Part shown: positions 28,689-36,581 of the stretch, piece by piece
How positions within the stretch are numbered: the first letter of the stretch is position 1
Layout of the letters: every line of letters begins with the position of its first letter
Assembly (NCBI GenBank): GCA_029881435.1
Contig: JAOUMR010000023.1
Coordinates: 1 to 36,679, forward strand
Origin: Nitrospira sp.
Lineage (GTDB): Bacteria > Nitrospirota > Nitrospiria > Nitrospirales > Nitrospiraceae
Length of the DNA: 36,679 nucleotides
Reading direction: 5' to 3'
Position numbers and translations under genes: made by a program
The notes under the pieces: model-generated
What the model was told of the DNA's origin: nothing
The model's database searches: none
The model's input: only the letters and a program-made list of their open reading frames with translations

Positions 28689-29373
28689 TGAAATGGATTC
28701 GCCTTTACGTTACTGCCGAAGGACAGTCTGAGCGAAAGTTTGCTGAAGAGGTATTACGCCCACACCTAGCAACCTATTACATAGATGTGCGAGCACGAGT
28801 TGTCCTCACCAACCGCAAACTTGGAAAGCGTGGAGGCATTATAGATTACGGCAAGATTCGAGGTGACCTGCACCGTCTCATGCAGGAAGACCCGCAGAGT
28901 GATGCACGATTCACAACTATGATTGACCTGTACGCATTGCCTAATCAATTCCCTGGTTGGACTGAAGCGAAGAAACTGACCCATCCACAGGATCGTATAA
29001 GTAAATTGGAAGAGTCACTTAAAGCTGACTTCCCAGATCGCCGCTTTCTCCCATATATTCAACTTCATGAATTTGAAGCATTACTTTAGCATTACTTTAC
29101 TGTGATCTTTCACAGCTCAAAAAACGACTTTCAGGATCAGAGGCTGGCCTGCGCAAGCTCGAACACGAAGTCAAAGACATCCCCCCAGAGGAAATTGATG
29201 AAGGTGCAACCACAGCTCCCAGCAAGCGAATTATTCGTTACGTGCCTACCTACGAGAAAAGCAAAGTACGCGTCGGCGCGCCCGCAGCTGCTGCTATCGG
29301 CCTCCCAGTCCTAAGAAGCAAATGTCCCCACTTTAACTCCTGGGTCAAGAACCTTGAAGCTCTTACCCTTTAG
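28688..29373 (+). pseudogene. DUF4276 protein, disrupted by an 11-bp tandem duplication
   Basis: The gene starts at ATG 28688 and reads VTAEGQSER (Glu11), TTMIDLYALP (Asp80) and LHEFEALL, then stops at TAG 29087-29089 after 133 residues. The stop lies in a perfect tandem repeat of GCATTACTTTA (29078-29088 and 29089-29099). Removing one copy gives an uninterrupted frame to the TAG at 29371-29373: 224 residues, the normal family size, including APSKRIIRYVPTYEKSK, AAAIGLPVLR and CPHFNSWVKNLEAL. DUF4276 is RloB-like with a TOPRIM-type acidic pattern and is expected to be the effector partner of the upstream ATPase. The rest of the gene shows no other damage. Confidence 0.9.
29078..29099. repeat. 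Perfect 11-bp tandem duplication
   Basis: Two adjacent copies of GCATTACTTTA differ at no position. They cause the frameshift and stop in the DUF4276 gene. Replication slippage could create or remove one copy, so the state may be reversible. Confidence 0.95.
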
Positions 29374-29426
29374 CTACTGACGTATAATAAAAGGCGTCGG
29401 CAATCGTTTCGACTCTGTCTTCGATC

Positions 29427-29580
29427 TCAAAATGGTTTGTGCGCTTTCATATAGGCCCTGAGGAAAGCATCGATTCGCTCCTCAGACCCGGGGTCCTTTT
29501 GCCTTGAACCACTTTAGCACTTGTTGATCGAGCCGAATGGTGATTGTCGTCTTCGCTCAGGCAGTCTGAGTCCCGCGCAT
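29427..29580 (-). pseudogene. BrnA-like ribbon-helix-helix antitoxin remnant
   Basis: Read on the minus strand, one frame gives KTTITIRLDQQVLKWFKAKGP and, after a one-frame shift, another gives ERIDAFLRAYMKAHKPF before a TGA at 29429-29427. Joined, these match the C-terminal domain of BrnA/RHH antitoxins (IRLD..VL.WFKA.G.GYQTRINA.LRAYM). An in-frame TGA also lies between the possible ATG at 29580 and this segment. No BrnT toxin gene is next to it. The rest of 29374-29682 shows nothing else. Confidence 0.65.
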
Positions 29581-29682
29581 GTCAGAGAAACCCTCCCTCT
29601 CATGGCCAGCTAACTGACAATTACCTCACCATTCATTCCTCCAACGCTTGCCGTGATTGGATGCCCATGCGACACTATAGCT

Positions 29683-30621
29683 ATGACCGGCCTTGCCTCA
29701 TTTGAGCATCTGCGTTCTCGCCTCCAGCTGGCCCTCGCTATCAATGCGGTCATCATCGGAGCGGAGTTCGTCGGAGGTTGGTGGCTCAATAGCATCGGCC
29801 TGATGAGCGACGCGAGCCACAATCTGGTCGATCAGGGCTCGCTCTTTCTGGCCCTCTATGCCCATCTGCTCACGGCACGTCCAGCTTCGGAGACTCGAAC
29901 CTTCGGCTACCATCGCGCCGGAATCCTTGCCGCGTTTCTGAATAGCTTCATTCTGCTCTTGACTGCCTTCGGCATCGCCATCGTCGGCGTCCAGCGCCTG
30001 CTGGACCCAGTCCCTGTCGATGGTGGATGGGTCATGGCCGTGGCTGCCGTCAGTTTCGGCGCCAATCTCGGGATTGCCCTGCTTCTCCAGCATGGCGCAA
30101 AAGACGATTTGAACATTCGAGGTGCATTCTGGCACATGCTGGGAGACGCCTGGGTGTCGCTCAGCGTTATCGTCAGCGGTGGAGCAATTCTTCTCACGGG
30201 ATGGACCGTCCTGGACCCACTCATCAGCTTACTGATCGTCGGGGTCATTCTCCGAGGAGCCTGGCCGATTTTTAGAGAGTCGATGGATGTCTTATTGGAA
30301 TCGACCCCACCGGGCATCAGTGTCTCTCACGTCGCTTCGACTATGGAGGCCATCCCTGGCGTCAAGAACGTGCACGATCTCCATATTTGGGCGGTGGAAC
30401 CTCGGCTAGTTATGCTGACCAGTCATGTCATGATCGAACGCCATTGCACTCCTCTAGAGCTACTGCAGCTGATCCAGAACCGGATCACCGCTGAGTTCGG
30501 TATCAAACACATGACCATTCAACTGGAAACCGAGTGCTGTGATCCAGACGACATCCACTGTGACCTCCGGAAACTGACCGAACAGCACCACGAAACACAG
30601 ACCTTCGTGCACCATCACTGA
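29683..30621 (+). CDS. Cation diffusion facilitator (CDF) metal exporter
   Basis: The frame extends to 29653, but the ATG at 29683 (MTGLASFEHLRSRLQLAL) is favoured; the product is 312 residues. It has the six-helix CDF domain with the metal-site motif SDASHNLVD in helix 2 and HMLGDAWVS in helix 5, then the cytoplasmic C-terminal domain with VHDLHIWAVEP. The last residues are His-rich (HHETQTFVHHH). CzcD/ZitB-type proteins export Zn2+ (or Co2+, Cd2+) in exchange for protons. The final 165 bp of the gene are duplicated downstream of the MNT/HEPN pair. Confidence 0.93.
   Translation: MTGLASFEHLRSRLQLALAINAVIIGAEFVGGWWLNSIGLMSDASHNLVDQGSLFLALYAHLLTARPASETRTFGYHRAGILAAFLNSFILLLTAFGIAIVGVQRLLDPVPVDGGWVMAVAAVSFGANLGIALLLQHGAKDDLNIRGAFWHMLGDAWVSLSVIVSGGAILLTGWTVLDPLISLLIVGVILRGAWPIFRESMDVLLESTPPGISVSHVASTMEAIPGVKNVHDLHIWAVEPRLVMLTSHVMIERHCTPLELLQLIQNRITAEFGIKHMTIQLETECCDPDDIHCDLRKLTEQHHETQTFVHHH
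30457..30621 (+). repeat. CDF 3'-end repeat, copy 1 (inside the intact gene)
   Basis: This segment pairs with 31399-31563 in direct orientation at the same length, with 21 mismatches by hand count (about 87% identity). Positions 30502-30572 are identical to 31444-31514 (71 bp). The mismatches cluster in the two flanks. Confidence 0.95.
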
Positions 30622-30713
30622 CCGTCCGATTCCTTCCGGGCTTCGCGCCCTGTTTCCATCAGCTTGCCTGCGAACCCAGTTGACATCATCACCAGAACCG
30701 ATACACTGGGCCT

Positions 30714-31022
30714 ATGATTTCTCAAGAGCTTACTGCTCGACCTCGACACATCGCGCGAGAAGTCGCGAAGCTTGTTCGAGCCATGCTGGGCGCTGATGTT
30801 GAGGTTATCTGGTTCGGTTCGTGGCCAAAAGGTACGGCTCACTCCTACGCCGATATTGATATCGCTGTTTCTGGGTCCACTGCATTCCCCCCTGAGCGAC
30901 TCGCCGAACTCCGAGCCGGAATAGAGGATATAGCGACGTTGTATGAAATCGACATCGTCGATCTCCATACTGTCGGCGAGCGGTTCCAACAAGAAATTCT
31001 TCGTCATGGAATCCGCTTATGA
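30714..31022 (+). CDS. MNT-type nucleotidyltransferase (antitoxin of a HEPN-MNT module)
   Basis: This 102-residue protein has the minimal nucleotidyltransferase motif GSWPKG (35-40) followed by ADIDIAV with D47 and D49 as metal ligands. A further acidic residue lies in YEIDIVDL. MNT antitoxins of this type inactivate the partner HEPN toxin, in studied cases by adding AMP to a Tyr near its RNase motif. Its stop overlaps the HEPN gene's ATG (ATGA). The pair lies between two copies of the CDF 3' end. Confidence 0.9.
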   Translation: MISQELTARPRHIAREVAKLVRAMLGADVEVIWFGSWPKGTAHSYADIDIAVSGSTAFPPERLAELRAGIEDIATLYEIDIVDLHTVGERFQQEILRHGIRL

Positions 31023-31393
31023 CCACAAGACTCGACAGCTTCGCCACAGCCATTACACGTCTCAGCGAGGCCCTCAGCGCCCCTGTAACCGATCTCACCC
31101 GAGACGCTTCTATCCAGCGGTTTGAATTTTGCTTTGAGTTGGCCTGGAAGGTGATTCAAGAACGGGCACGGGCAGAAGGACTCGACTGCCAATCCCCGAA
31201 AGGCTGCCTCAAGATGGCTTACAAGAACAGCTGGATCACCGACGAAACCGGGTGGCTTGCCATGCTCGAAGATCGGAACCGCACCGCCCATACCTATGAT
31301 GAAACGCTCGCCAAAGATGTGTATCGCAGACTTCCCGCGCATCTCCCACTACTGCAGGTATTGAACACCTACCTGCGCAGTACCCAGGCATAA
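31019..31393 (+). CDS. HEPN-domain protein (nucleotidyltransferase substrate-binding, HI0074-like)
   Basis: This 124-residue all-helical protein has RFEFCFELAWKVIQE (about 34-48), the HI0074-family helix, and the HEPN motif R86-x4-H91 in RNRTAHTYDE, with Tyr93 two residues later, where MNT partners can modify it. HEPN proteins of this class are RNases acting as toxins, neutralised by the MNT partner upstream. The HI0073/HI0074 pair is the closest named arrangement. The CDF fragment begins 6 nt after its stop. Confidence 0.9.
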   Translation: MTTRLDSFATAITRLSEALSAPVTDLTRDASIQRFEFCFELAWKVIQERARAEGLDCQSPKGCLKMAYKNSWITDETGWLAMLEDRNRTAHTYDETLAKDVYRRLPAHLPLLQVLNTYLRSTQA

Positions 31394-31398
31394 GGTTT

Positions 31399-31563
31399 GA
31401 GCTACTCCGGTTGATCCGGAACCGGATCACCACGGAGTTCGGCATCAAACACATGACCATTCAACTGGAAACCGAGTGCTGTGATCCAGACGACATCCAC
31501 TGTGACCTCCGGAAGTTGGCCGAGACACACCCCGAAGCACATTCCTTCGCACACCATCATTGA
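31399..31563 (+). pseudogene. CDF transporter 3'-end fragment (repeat copy 2)
   Basis: The in-frame translation gives ELLRLIRNRITTEFGIKHMT and continues to CDPDDIHCDLRKLAETHPEA and a His-rich end HHH before TGA at 31561-31563, closely matching the last 54 residues of the intact CDF protein. It has no start codon or upstream domain. It is a displaced or acquired gene end bordering the MNT/HEPN pair, not a working gene. Confidence 0.9.
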
Positions 31564-31852
31564 CAGCCTCAAATCCTCATCCCATTCCGACGATCAAGTA
31601 CCATCTCAGCCAAAGGGAATTGCAGACTTGATAGGGTTGCTGGCGAGAGTCCAGATGTCAGGCAGGTTCTCAGAACACTCAACTTACTGAAGAAACACGA
31701 ATCAGAGATACACCGCACAGATCGTGACGGACTCGATCCTGGGATCAGCCCGTGGTGCTCTATGCCGTTTCGGCATTATCGAAGGACCATCTACGCAATA
31801 CAATCAGAGTCGGCTTTTACTAAACATTGGGATGAGTTCTGCGGAGAAGGGA
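31564..31852. other. Gene-poor stretch
   Basis: No recognisable gene. One plus-strand frame is open through about 31640-31880 (containing PDVRQVLRTLNLLKKHESEI) but lacks a convincing start and matches nothing I know; it may be a gene fragment left by the rearrangement next door. Confidence 0.4.
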
Positions 31853-32425
31853 TTACCAGAACCGGAAGGGACCGGAGTCCAAATGGATGAACCTTGAACG
31901 TTGATAAAAGCCGATTCCTCCAAATCGCACTTCCATCGCTGCCTGGCGAAGTTTTTTGGGATGGACACCGGGAATCAAAAGGTCGATGGCCTGCCCCTGC
32001 ATATGGAGGCTGTTTCTGGCAGCGTGTCCACCTTTCCGCACTAGGATGGCATTGTATTCAGGAGACCGAAAACCAGAAATGAAATGGATGTCTTTCTTAG
32101 TCCCAAGTTTTTTCTGCACCAAATTCACGTACTCCAACACACGCACATCGATCGCTCCGACTTCATTCGAATAAAGACAGCGCATCAGATAATTCACATC
32201 GTCGAGGGCCTCAAGATCATACCTCCCTGCCTCGTCGCGATAGGTCACGTCCAACCGCTCATCCGTCCGCACGTTGACTAACGTCAGCCGTCCCTCGGGC
32301 AGCTCACGAGCCTGAACTGGTTGTGGAGCGACTAACCGCCCACTGAGTAAGAGCGTCCCTACCACAGACGCCTGAAGAAATGATCGGCGAGTCCAGGTCC
32401 ATTTGGCCCGGTCGGCACTATCCAC
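31853..32425 (-). CDS. Tat-exported DUF882/YcbK-like peptidase-fold protein
   Basis: This 190-residue protein has a twin-arginine signal (TRRSFLQAS with R13-R14, then a hydrophobic stretch). The mature part has FISGFRSPEYN, then the metal-site pattern SLHMQGQAIDL (His and Asp 7 residues apart) and a late His in FIHLDSGPFRFW. This is the DUF882/peptidase M15-like zinc fold related to D-Ala-D-Ala carboxypeptidases. A role in trimming peptidoglycan is plausible but not proven for the family. Export in folded form fits a metal-loaded enzyme. It is monocistronic and divergent from the response regulator. Confidence 0.9.
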   Translation of the reverse strand: MDSADRAKWTWTRRSFLQASVVGTLLLSGRLVAPQPVQARELPEGRLTLVNVRTDERLDVTYRDEAGRYDLEALDDVNYLMRCLYSNEVGAIDVRVLEYVNLVQKKLGTKKDIHFISGFRSPEYNAILVRKGGHAARNSLHMQGQAIDLLIPGVHPKKLRQAAMEVRFGGIGFYQRSRFIHLDSGPFRFW

Positions 32426-32632
32426 AGAAACCCTCCTAACATGGGTGTGGAAATTTCACCACGGCGGGTGTTCCAAGTCTGTCGCTTGTAACAAAAATCT
32501 AAACCTCGGTCAACCCCAAAATTTTCCCCCTTCGCAGCGGTGGGTGTGCCACTTTGAATGTTGTTGATGAAGAAAATTTGATCGTCGAGGATCGAACACG
32601 AGACAGAAAGGCCATGATATGAAAAGAAATGG

Positions 32633-32652
32633 ATGGGGCTGATCAGCCCCAT
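32633..32652. promoter_or_regulatory. 20-bp perfect palindrome between divergent genes
   Basis: ATGGGGCTGATCAGCCCCAT reads the same on both strands. It lies in the 322-bp region between the DUF882 gene and the response regulator, 95 bp before the latter. It could be an operator for a dimeric regulator. Without a loop or T-run, it is less suitable as a terminator. Nothing else of note is seen in the region. Confidence 0.6.
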
Positions 32653-32747
32653 TATGTGCTCATCGTTTGCACGTATAGTAGATATCCTTTATTTCTAGAC
32701 AGTGTCAGCCTCCCTAGGTATGATCAACAAATATTCTTAGAGTAGCT

Positions 32748-33110
32748 ATGGCAACCATCCTAGTCATTGATGACGAACCATCCATTCGAGGGCTCCTCAA
32801 AGAGGTCCTCGAGAAGGCCGGGCACCGCGTGCTCCAAGCAGAGGATGGGCGCAAAGGACTCGCGCTCTATCAGCAGGAGCCAGTCGAGCTCGTCATCATG
32901 GATTTGTTGATGCCGGAGACCGACGGCCTGGAAGCGACCCTTCAGCTCACCCGAGAATATCTCGACGCCAAAGTGATCGCAATTACCGGGGCTCAGGGCG
33001 ACCAGAACTTCTTGGATGTCGCGAAACTCTTCGGCGCCCGTCGTGCATTTGAAAAACCGTTCGACATCAATAAGCTTCTTGAAGCGGTGGAAGAAGAACT
33101 CGCTAGTTAG
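32748..33110 (+). CDS. Single-domain response regulator (CheY-like)
   Basis: This 120-residue protein is only a receiver domain: acidic pair D8-D9, phospho-acceptor D52 in VIMDLLMP, T80 and K103 in FEKPF. There is no output domain, and no histidine kinase gene is adjacent. It would act by protein contact or phosphorelay. Its ribosome site is weak (AGAG). Confidence 0.93.
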   Translation: MATILVIDDEPSIRGLLKEVLEKAGHRVLQAEDGRKGLALYQQEPVELVIMDLLMPETDGLEATLQLTREYLDAKVIAITGAQGDQNFLDVAKLFGARRAFEKPFDINKLLEAVEEELAS

Positions 33111-33290
33111 CCAAGTGTAGAACGCTCGCTCTCTCCCCGTTCCATCTAATCTATCGACGCCCGCTTACCCCAGACTGCATTGCAGGAATGACCTACCATG
33201 ACTCTGTGTGGCCGACTTGACGCCAGCACATATCGTTGATGTGATCCAGGATATATTGGCGCGATCACGCTGTCTGTGGGATGATCGTCC

Positions 33291-33785
33291 ATGGACCGTA
33301 AGTCATCACAAAAGATTCCGCTCTTCACAGGACTAAAACAAGGAAAGAGCGCACTGCTCTGGTTTGTGATTCTCATCCTCGCGCTCGCCCCCATGTTCCC
33401 AGTGAGCAATTTCGTAGGACATCCGCACTGGGACCGAATCCACTGGATCCCTTTTCAGGGTTTCTCATTTTCCAAAAACATGCTCAAGGACATTATCACC
33501 AACACTCTCTGGTTCATGATGTTCGGATACCTGCTCCACTACCAACTGAATTGGAATTCATGCTTTCGTTGGACTATTGCTACGATTATCACCATCGCAG
33601 GCGGCGTCTCTCTTTCGAATGAGCTCTTCCAAGTCTTCTGCCACAATCGCTATCCCTCAATGACGGATGTGGCCTGCAATGTTTTTGGTGCTGATCTTGG
33701 TAGCTACTGTGCTATGAAATGGCCGTATGAGAAGTGCTATGGAGCCGTGAACAGCTATTTCGTGAGCCGTTCAGGGTTCTCTTAA
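33291..33785 (+). CDS. VanZ-like membrane protein
   Basis: This 164-residue protein has about four hydrophobic segments and the VanZ-family landmarks: WIPF near 51-54, DIITNTLWFMMFGYLL, NELFQVFCHNRYPSMTDVACNVFGADLG. The NExxQ and R-x-x-x-x-D-V-x-x-N pattern is typical. VanZ homologues are linked to glycopeptide (teicoplanin) tolerance in a few Gram-positives, but most have no known role. It stands alone, convergent with the next gene. Confidence 0.85.
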   Translation: MDRKSSQKIPLFTGLKQGKSALLWFVILILALAPMFPVSNFVGHPHWDRIHWIPFQGFSFSKNMLKDIITNTLWFMMFGYLLHYQLNWNSCFRWTIATIITIAGGVSLSNELFQVFCHNRYPSMTDVACNVFGADLGSYCAMKWPYEKCYGAVNSYFVSRSGFS

Positions 33786-33859
33786 ATGCTCTATCAACTC
33801 CAAAGCACTGGATAGGCAGGAAATCTATTTGATTTAGGATAGCCGCCCTCCCGCTCATG

Positions 33860-34714
33860 TTACGGTCTTGTATTCAGTGTTTTCCGAGCCAACCCCCGCA
33901 TCATGGCTGGATCGGCATACCCCACTTCACTCAGGGCATCCATCAGGTGTAGGCCCTTCGACAAGACGAATTCCTTCGCCTTCGCATAATTCTTCGCACT
34001 GAACCGTGCAACCGCAGGCTGGCCATTCACAACTTGACAGGCCAACACTTCTCCACTGACATCGAGCGTACCACCCTGTTCGATCAAGGTCTTGGCCTGA
34101 GCGACAGTGATGCCGTGAAGCTCTGCGAATTCGTGCAACCCACCGGTTTCGACAAGCCGTCCATCCGGCATGATACAGAGTCGCTTGAAATGTGGTGACC
34201 AGTCCTTGCGGAAATCGATATACTTGACGTCGCCGCCCCTGGCGACGGCACGATCCAACGTCCGATAGTCCAACCCCAAATTCTTCTGCTCAAGCTTGGT
34301 CGTGAGTTCACCGGGCAATGTCTTACGAAAAACCTCCAGCGCGGCATCGAGGAGCGGAAGTGCTTTGGTTCGAGCCACTTGCTCGGCTTCCGCAAGTTGC
34401 ATCAGATCCAATGTCCATGTTTGTTTCGGTGCTCGGGTAGACGGATCAATCCAGCAGGCGAACAAGCCGCGCGTGACAATGCCGCCGACCCCTGGATAGA
34501 CGTAGGTCCCGCCTTGGGTCAATAAAGTCGTCACCGTCTCAAGCGGTATGTCGTAGCTCTCTGAGAGAATTTTGGCGTGGCCAGAGAGGTCTTCGGTCTC
34601 GGTCATCGCACACACGGTCACATTCCCTGGAGCATCAAACTCAGAATAATCTTCGACGATGTTATAGAGGACCGTCCGCTTGGGTTTCTCGTTTTTCCGT
34701 TTGATCTTAAACAT
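33860..34714 (-). CDS. Protein of unknown function coupled to SagB, with an internal repeat
   Basis: Either the GTG at 34735 (3 bp after the sagB stop) or the ATG at 34714 could be the start; the ATG gives 284 residues beginning MFKIKRKNEKPKRTVLY. No signal peptide or membrane segment is seen. Two segments share one pattern: SESYDIPLETVTTLLTQGGT in the N-terminal third and AELHGITVAQAKTLIEQGGT in the C-terminal third. Each is followed by a short beta-like stretch and a helical A/K-rich segment, which suggests an ancient internal duplication. I do not recognise the family. The tight spacing to the SagB gene points to a shared function. Confidence 0.75.
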   Translation of the reverse strand: MFKIKRKNEKPKRTVLYNIVEDYSEFDAPGNVTVCAMTETEDLSGHAKILSESYDIPLETVTTLLTQGGTYVYPGVGGIVTRGLFACWIDPSTRAPKQTWTLDLMQLAEAEQVARTKALPLLDAALEVFRKTLPGELTTKLEQKNLGLDYRTLDRAVARGGDVKYIDFRKDWSPHFKRLCIMPDGRLVETGGLHEFAELHGITVAQAKTLIEQGGTLDVSGEVLACQVVNGQPAVARFSAKNYAKAKEFVLSKGLHLMDALSEVGYADPAMMRGLARKTLNTRP

Positions 34715-34738
34715 ACGCTGACTCGCCCCTCTCACCCG

Positions 34739-36469
34739 TCATGAATGGCGTGGCAAGTGGTGATACGGCAGCAACGTCTGCATCCTTCGATCTTCGACCG
34801 GTCCACCGATCGTGAAATGATAGAGCGATTGCAGAGTCACATTCGTGACGCCAACAATTTCATGAACTGGATCATCGAAGAAACAGCCGATCCCCGTTGC
34901 CCGAACTCCCGCTGCCTCGGCTTCCAAGTACAACACCTGTCCGAGCAAGCCCGCTTCCCAAAACATGCGTGGATACCACCATGCGCCTCGCTCCCGCAAG
35001 GTGCCCTCGAACTCAGCCAACATCCCGAGGGAGAACGCACTGTCACCAGCAATATCCTGATGGCAACTCACCTGCACAGCCGTTTTCCTCGCATCGCCCT
35101 CCAGCAACCAATACAGCGGCAGATCCTCAGGAGAACCTGGTGCAATGGTCCATGCCAGCTCGGAATTCATAGCTTGTTGAAGGAACGCCAATTTCTTGGT
35201 ATCGCGCGCGAGGACATACAATCCTGGTGAAAGTCCGTCCACTCGATGGACGAAGATCACAAGATGAATCGCAGGGTCATAGGGCCAGACATCCCACGGC
35301 ATCGGCCGCTCCAGTTGTGGCTGGTCGGCTCGTGGCATGACTCGCTGCATCATGTGAAAAAATGTGGCTGCGGAAATCGAGGTCTGGCCGTCAAACGCGA
35401 CGGCGCTTCGACGCTGGCGAATGATCTGGCCGGCCAAAGGACCAGCATGACTTGTTAGTGGGACGTTCTTATTCTGGGGAGGCTGTGAAAATGCGACCAG
35501 ATCCTGTGCCGAAGAATGTTTCCAGCTCGCCTCCGCTGCCTCATCAATGATGTCCCACTGGACGCCATGCTCCCCGCTCAATCGATTGGCTTTCCCATGC
35601 CATGTTGCACCGGATAACTCCTTCACAATTACCGAATCGAGAAACAACGGCACCGTTCTTTGCTCTCCCCTCACCTTCCTTGAGGGCCACATCACCGCCA
35701 AACAGTCCGGATGTTCCTGCTCAGCCTCGCCGTAGTCTTCCTTCCGACCTGTCCCAAGTAGTTGCGCTACGGCATGTTGATCCATCCCATCCAACAAAGC
35801 CATATTCCATCCCAGTGTCGCAGCAGCCACTCGTGTGGAACCGATCGCATGACCGACGTCGTGATTGCAGTAACGAAATGCCCGTTCACCGTATTTCCAG
35901 GCTTCACGCCAATGAACCGACGTGAGTCCGAAGAGAACGGCGCCGGAAGGAAATGGAGCCAGCAACCGAGCAACTGACTCTGCAGGAAACTCGGCGCGCA
36001 ATTCCAACCCATGTTCTTTCGGCGCGTAATGGTACAGGCCTGGCTTCAAGCCGAGCCCATCGATCTCTGGCAGAACAACATAGCCTTCTGTCGGGTGTAA
36101 ATTGCCGGACGAGGGATTCATTCGCAGCGCCCACTCCGATTCTCCAGCCTTCTTCCAAGCTGATAAGGCAAGGGCGAATTCAAAGAAACGGGACAACGTA
36201 CTCAAGCTGATAGGCTGACAGAGCACAGTTCTCTGTTCATACATTGCTTCATAGTCCGGCGAGTGCGGCTCTTCCTCAGGCTTGAGCAAGGGGAACGAGA
36301 TGAGTTCAGCCCCTTCGAAGCGCCGAAAGGGATCGGGCTGGTTCGCCCAATCAAGAAACCCCTGTGAGCGAGCATAACGATTGAAATGGTGCTTGGTTTG
36401 GACGTGGTAACGGATGATCCGGTTCATGAGATCGGTTTGCATAGCTTGAAAAGATGGTTTGGTACTCAT
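34739..36469 (-). CDS. SagB/ThcOx-type FMN-dependent oxidoreductase, tandem nitroreductase domains
   Basis: This 576-residue protein has two nitroreductase-like halves. The first contains RTVLCQPISLSTLSRFFEFAL, RMNPSSGNLHPTEGYVVLP and GLYHYAPKEHGLELR. The second starts near IIRQRRSAVAFDGQTSISAATFFHMM and contains SPGLYVLARDTKKLAFLQ and GVRATGIGCFFDDPVHEIVG. SagB-type enzymes oxidise azolines to azoles in TOMM peptide synthesis, but many two-domain homologues occur outside such clusters. No SagC/SagD (YcaO) gene or precursor peptide is visible here, so the substrate is unknown. The protein of unknown function follows within 3-25 bp. Confidence 0.88.
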   Translation of the reverse strand: MSTKPSFQAMQTDLMNRIIRYHVQTKHHFNRYARSQGFLDWANQPDPFRRFEGAELISFPLLKPEEEPHSPDYEAMYEQRTVLCQPISLSTLSRFFEFALALSAWKKAGESEWALRMNPSSGNLHPTEGYVVLPEIDGLGLKPGLYHYAPKEHGLELRAEFPAESVARLLAPFPSGAVLFGLTSVHWREAWKYGERAFRYCNHDVGHAIGSTRVAAATLGWNMALLDGMDQHAVAQLLGTGRKEDYGEAEQEHPDCLAVMWPSRKVRGEQRTVPLFLDSVIVKELSGATWHGKANRLSGEHGVQWDIIDEAAEASWKHSSAQDLVAFSQPPQNKNVPLTSHAGPLAGQIIRQRRSAVAFDGQTSISAATFFHMMQRVMPRADQPQLERPMPWDVWPYDPAIHLVIFVHRVDGLSPGLYVLARDTKKLAFLQQAMNSELAWTIAPGSPEDLPLYWLLEGDARKTAVQVSCHQDIAGDSAFSLGMLAEFEGTLRERGAWWYPRMFWEAGLLGQVLYLEAEAAGVRATGIGCFFDDPVHEIVGVTNVTLQSLYHFTIGGPVEDRRMQTLLPYHHLPRHS

Positions 36470-36553
36470 TGCCGGCTGAGCGCAGTCTGCAGTCTAACGG
36501 GACAGAACACGAAAAGTAAAATTTCAACACTCAAACGGCAAATCTGGTAGTAT

Positions 36554-36564
36554 CCCCCCCCCCC
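36554..36564. repeat. Homopolymer of 11 C
   Basis: An uninterrupted run of 11 C lies in the intergenic region between the divergent sagB-type gene and the possible gene at the right edge, 18 bp before the latter's start. Such runs change length by slippage. Confidence 0.9.
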
Positions 36565-36581
36565 ACAGTCCTTCAGTGGAG

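Noticed and set aside
32359-32652. 97-codon minus-strand frame starting in the 20-bp palindrome
   Set aside because: It overlaps the start of the DUF882 gene, whose Tat signal is clear, and shows no conserved pattern.
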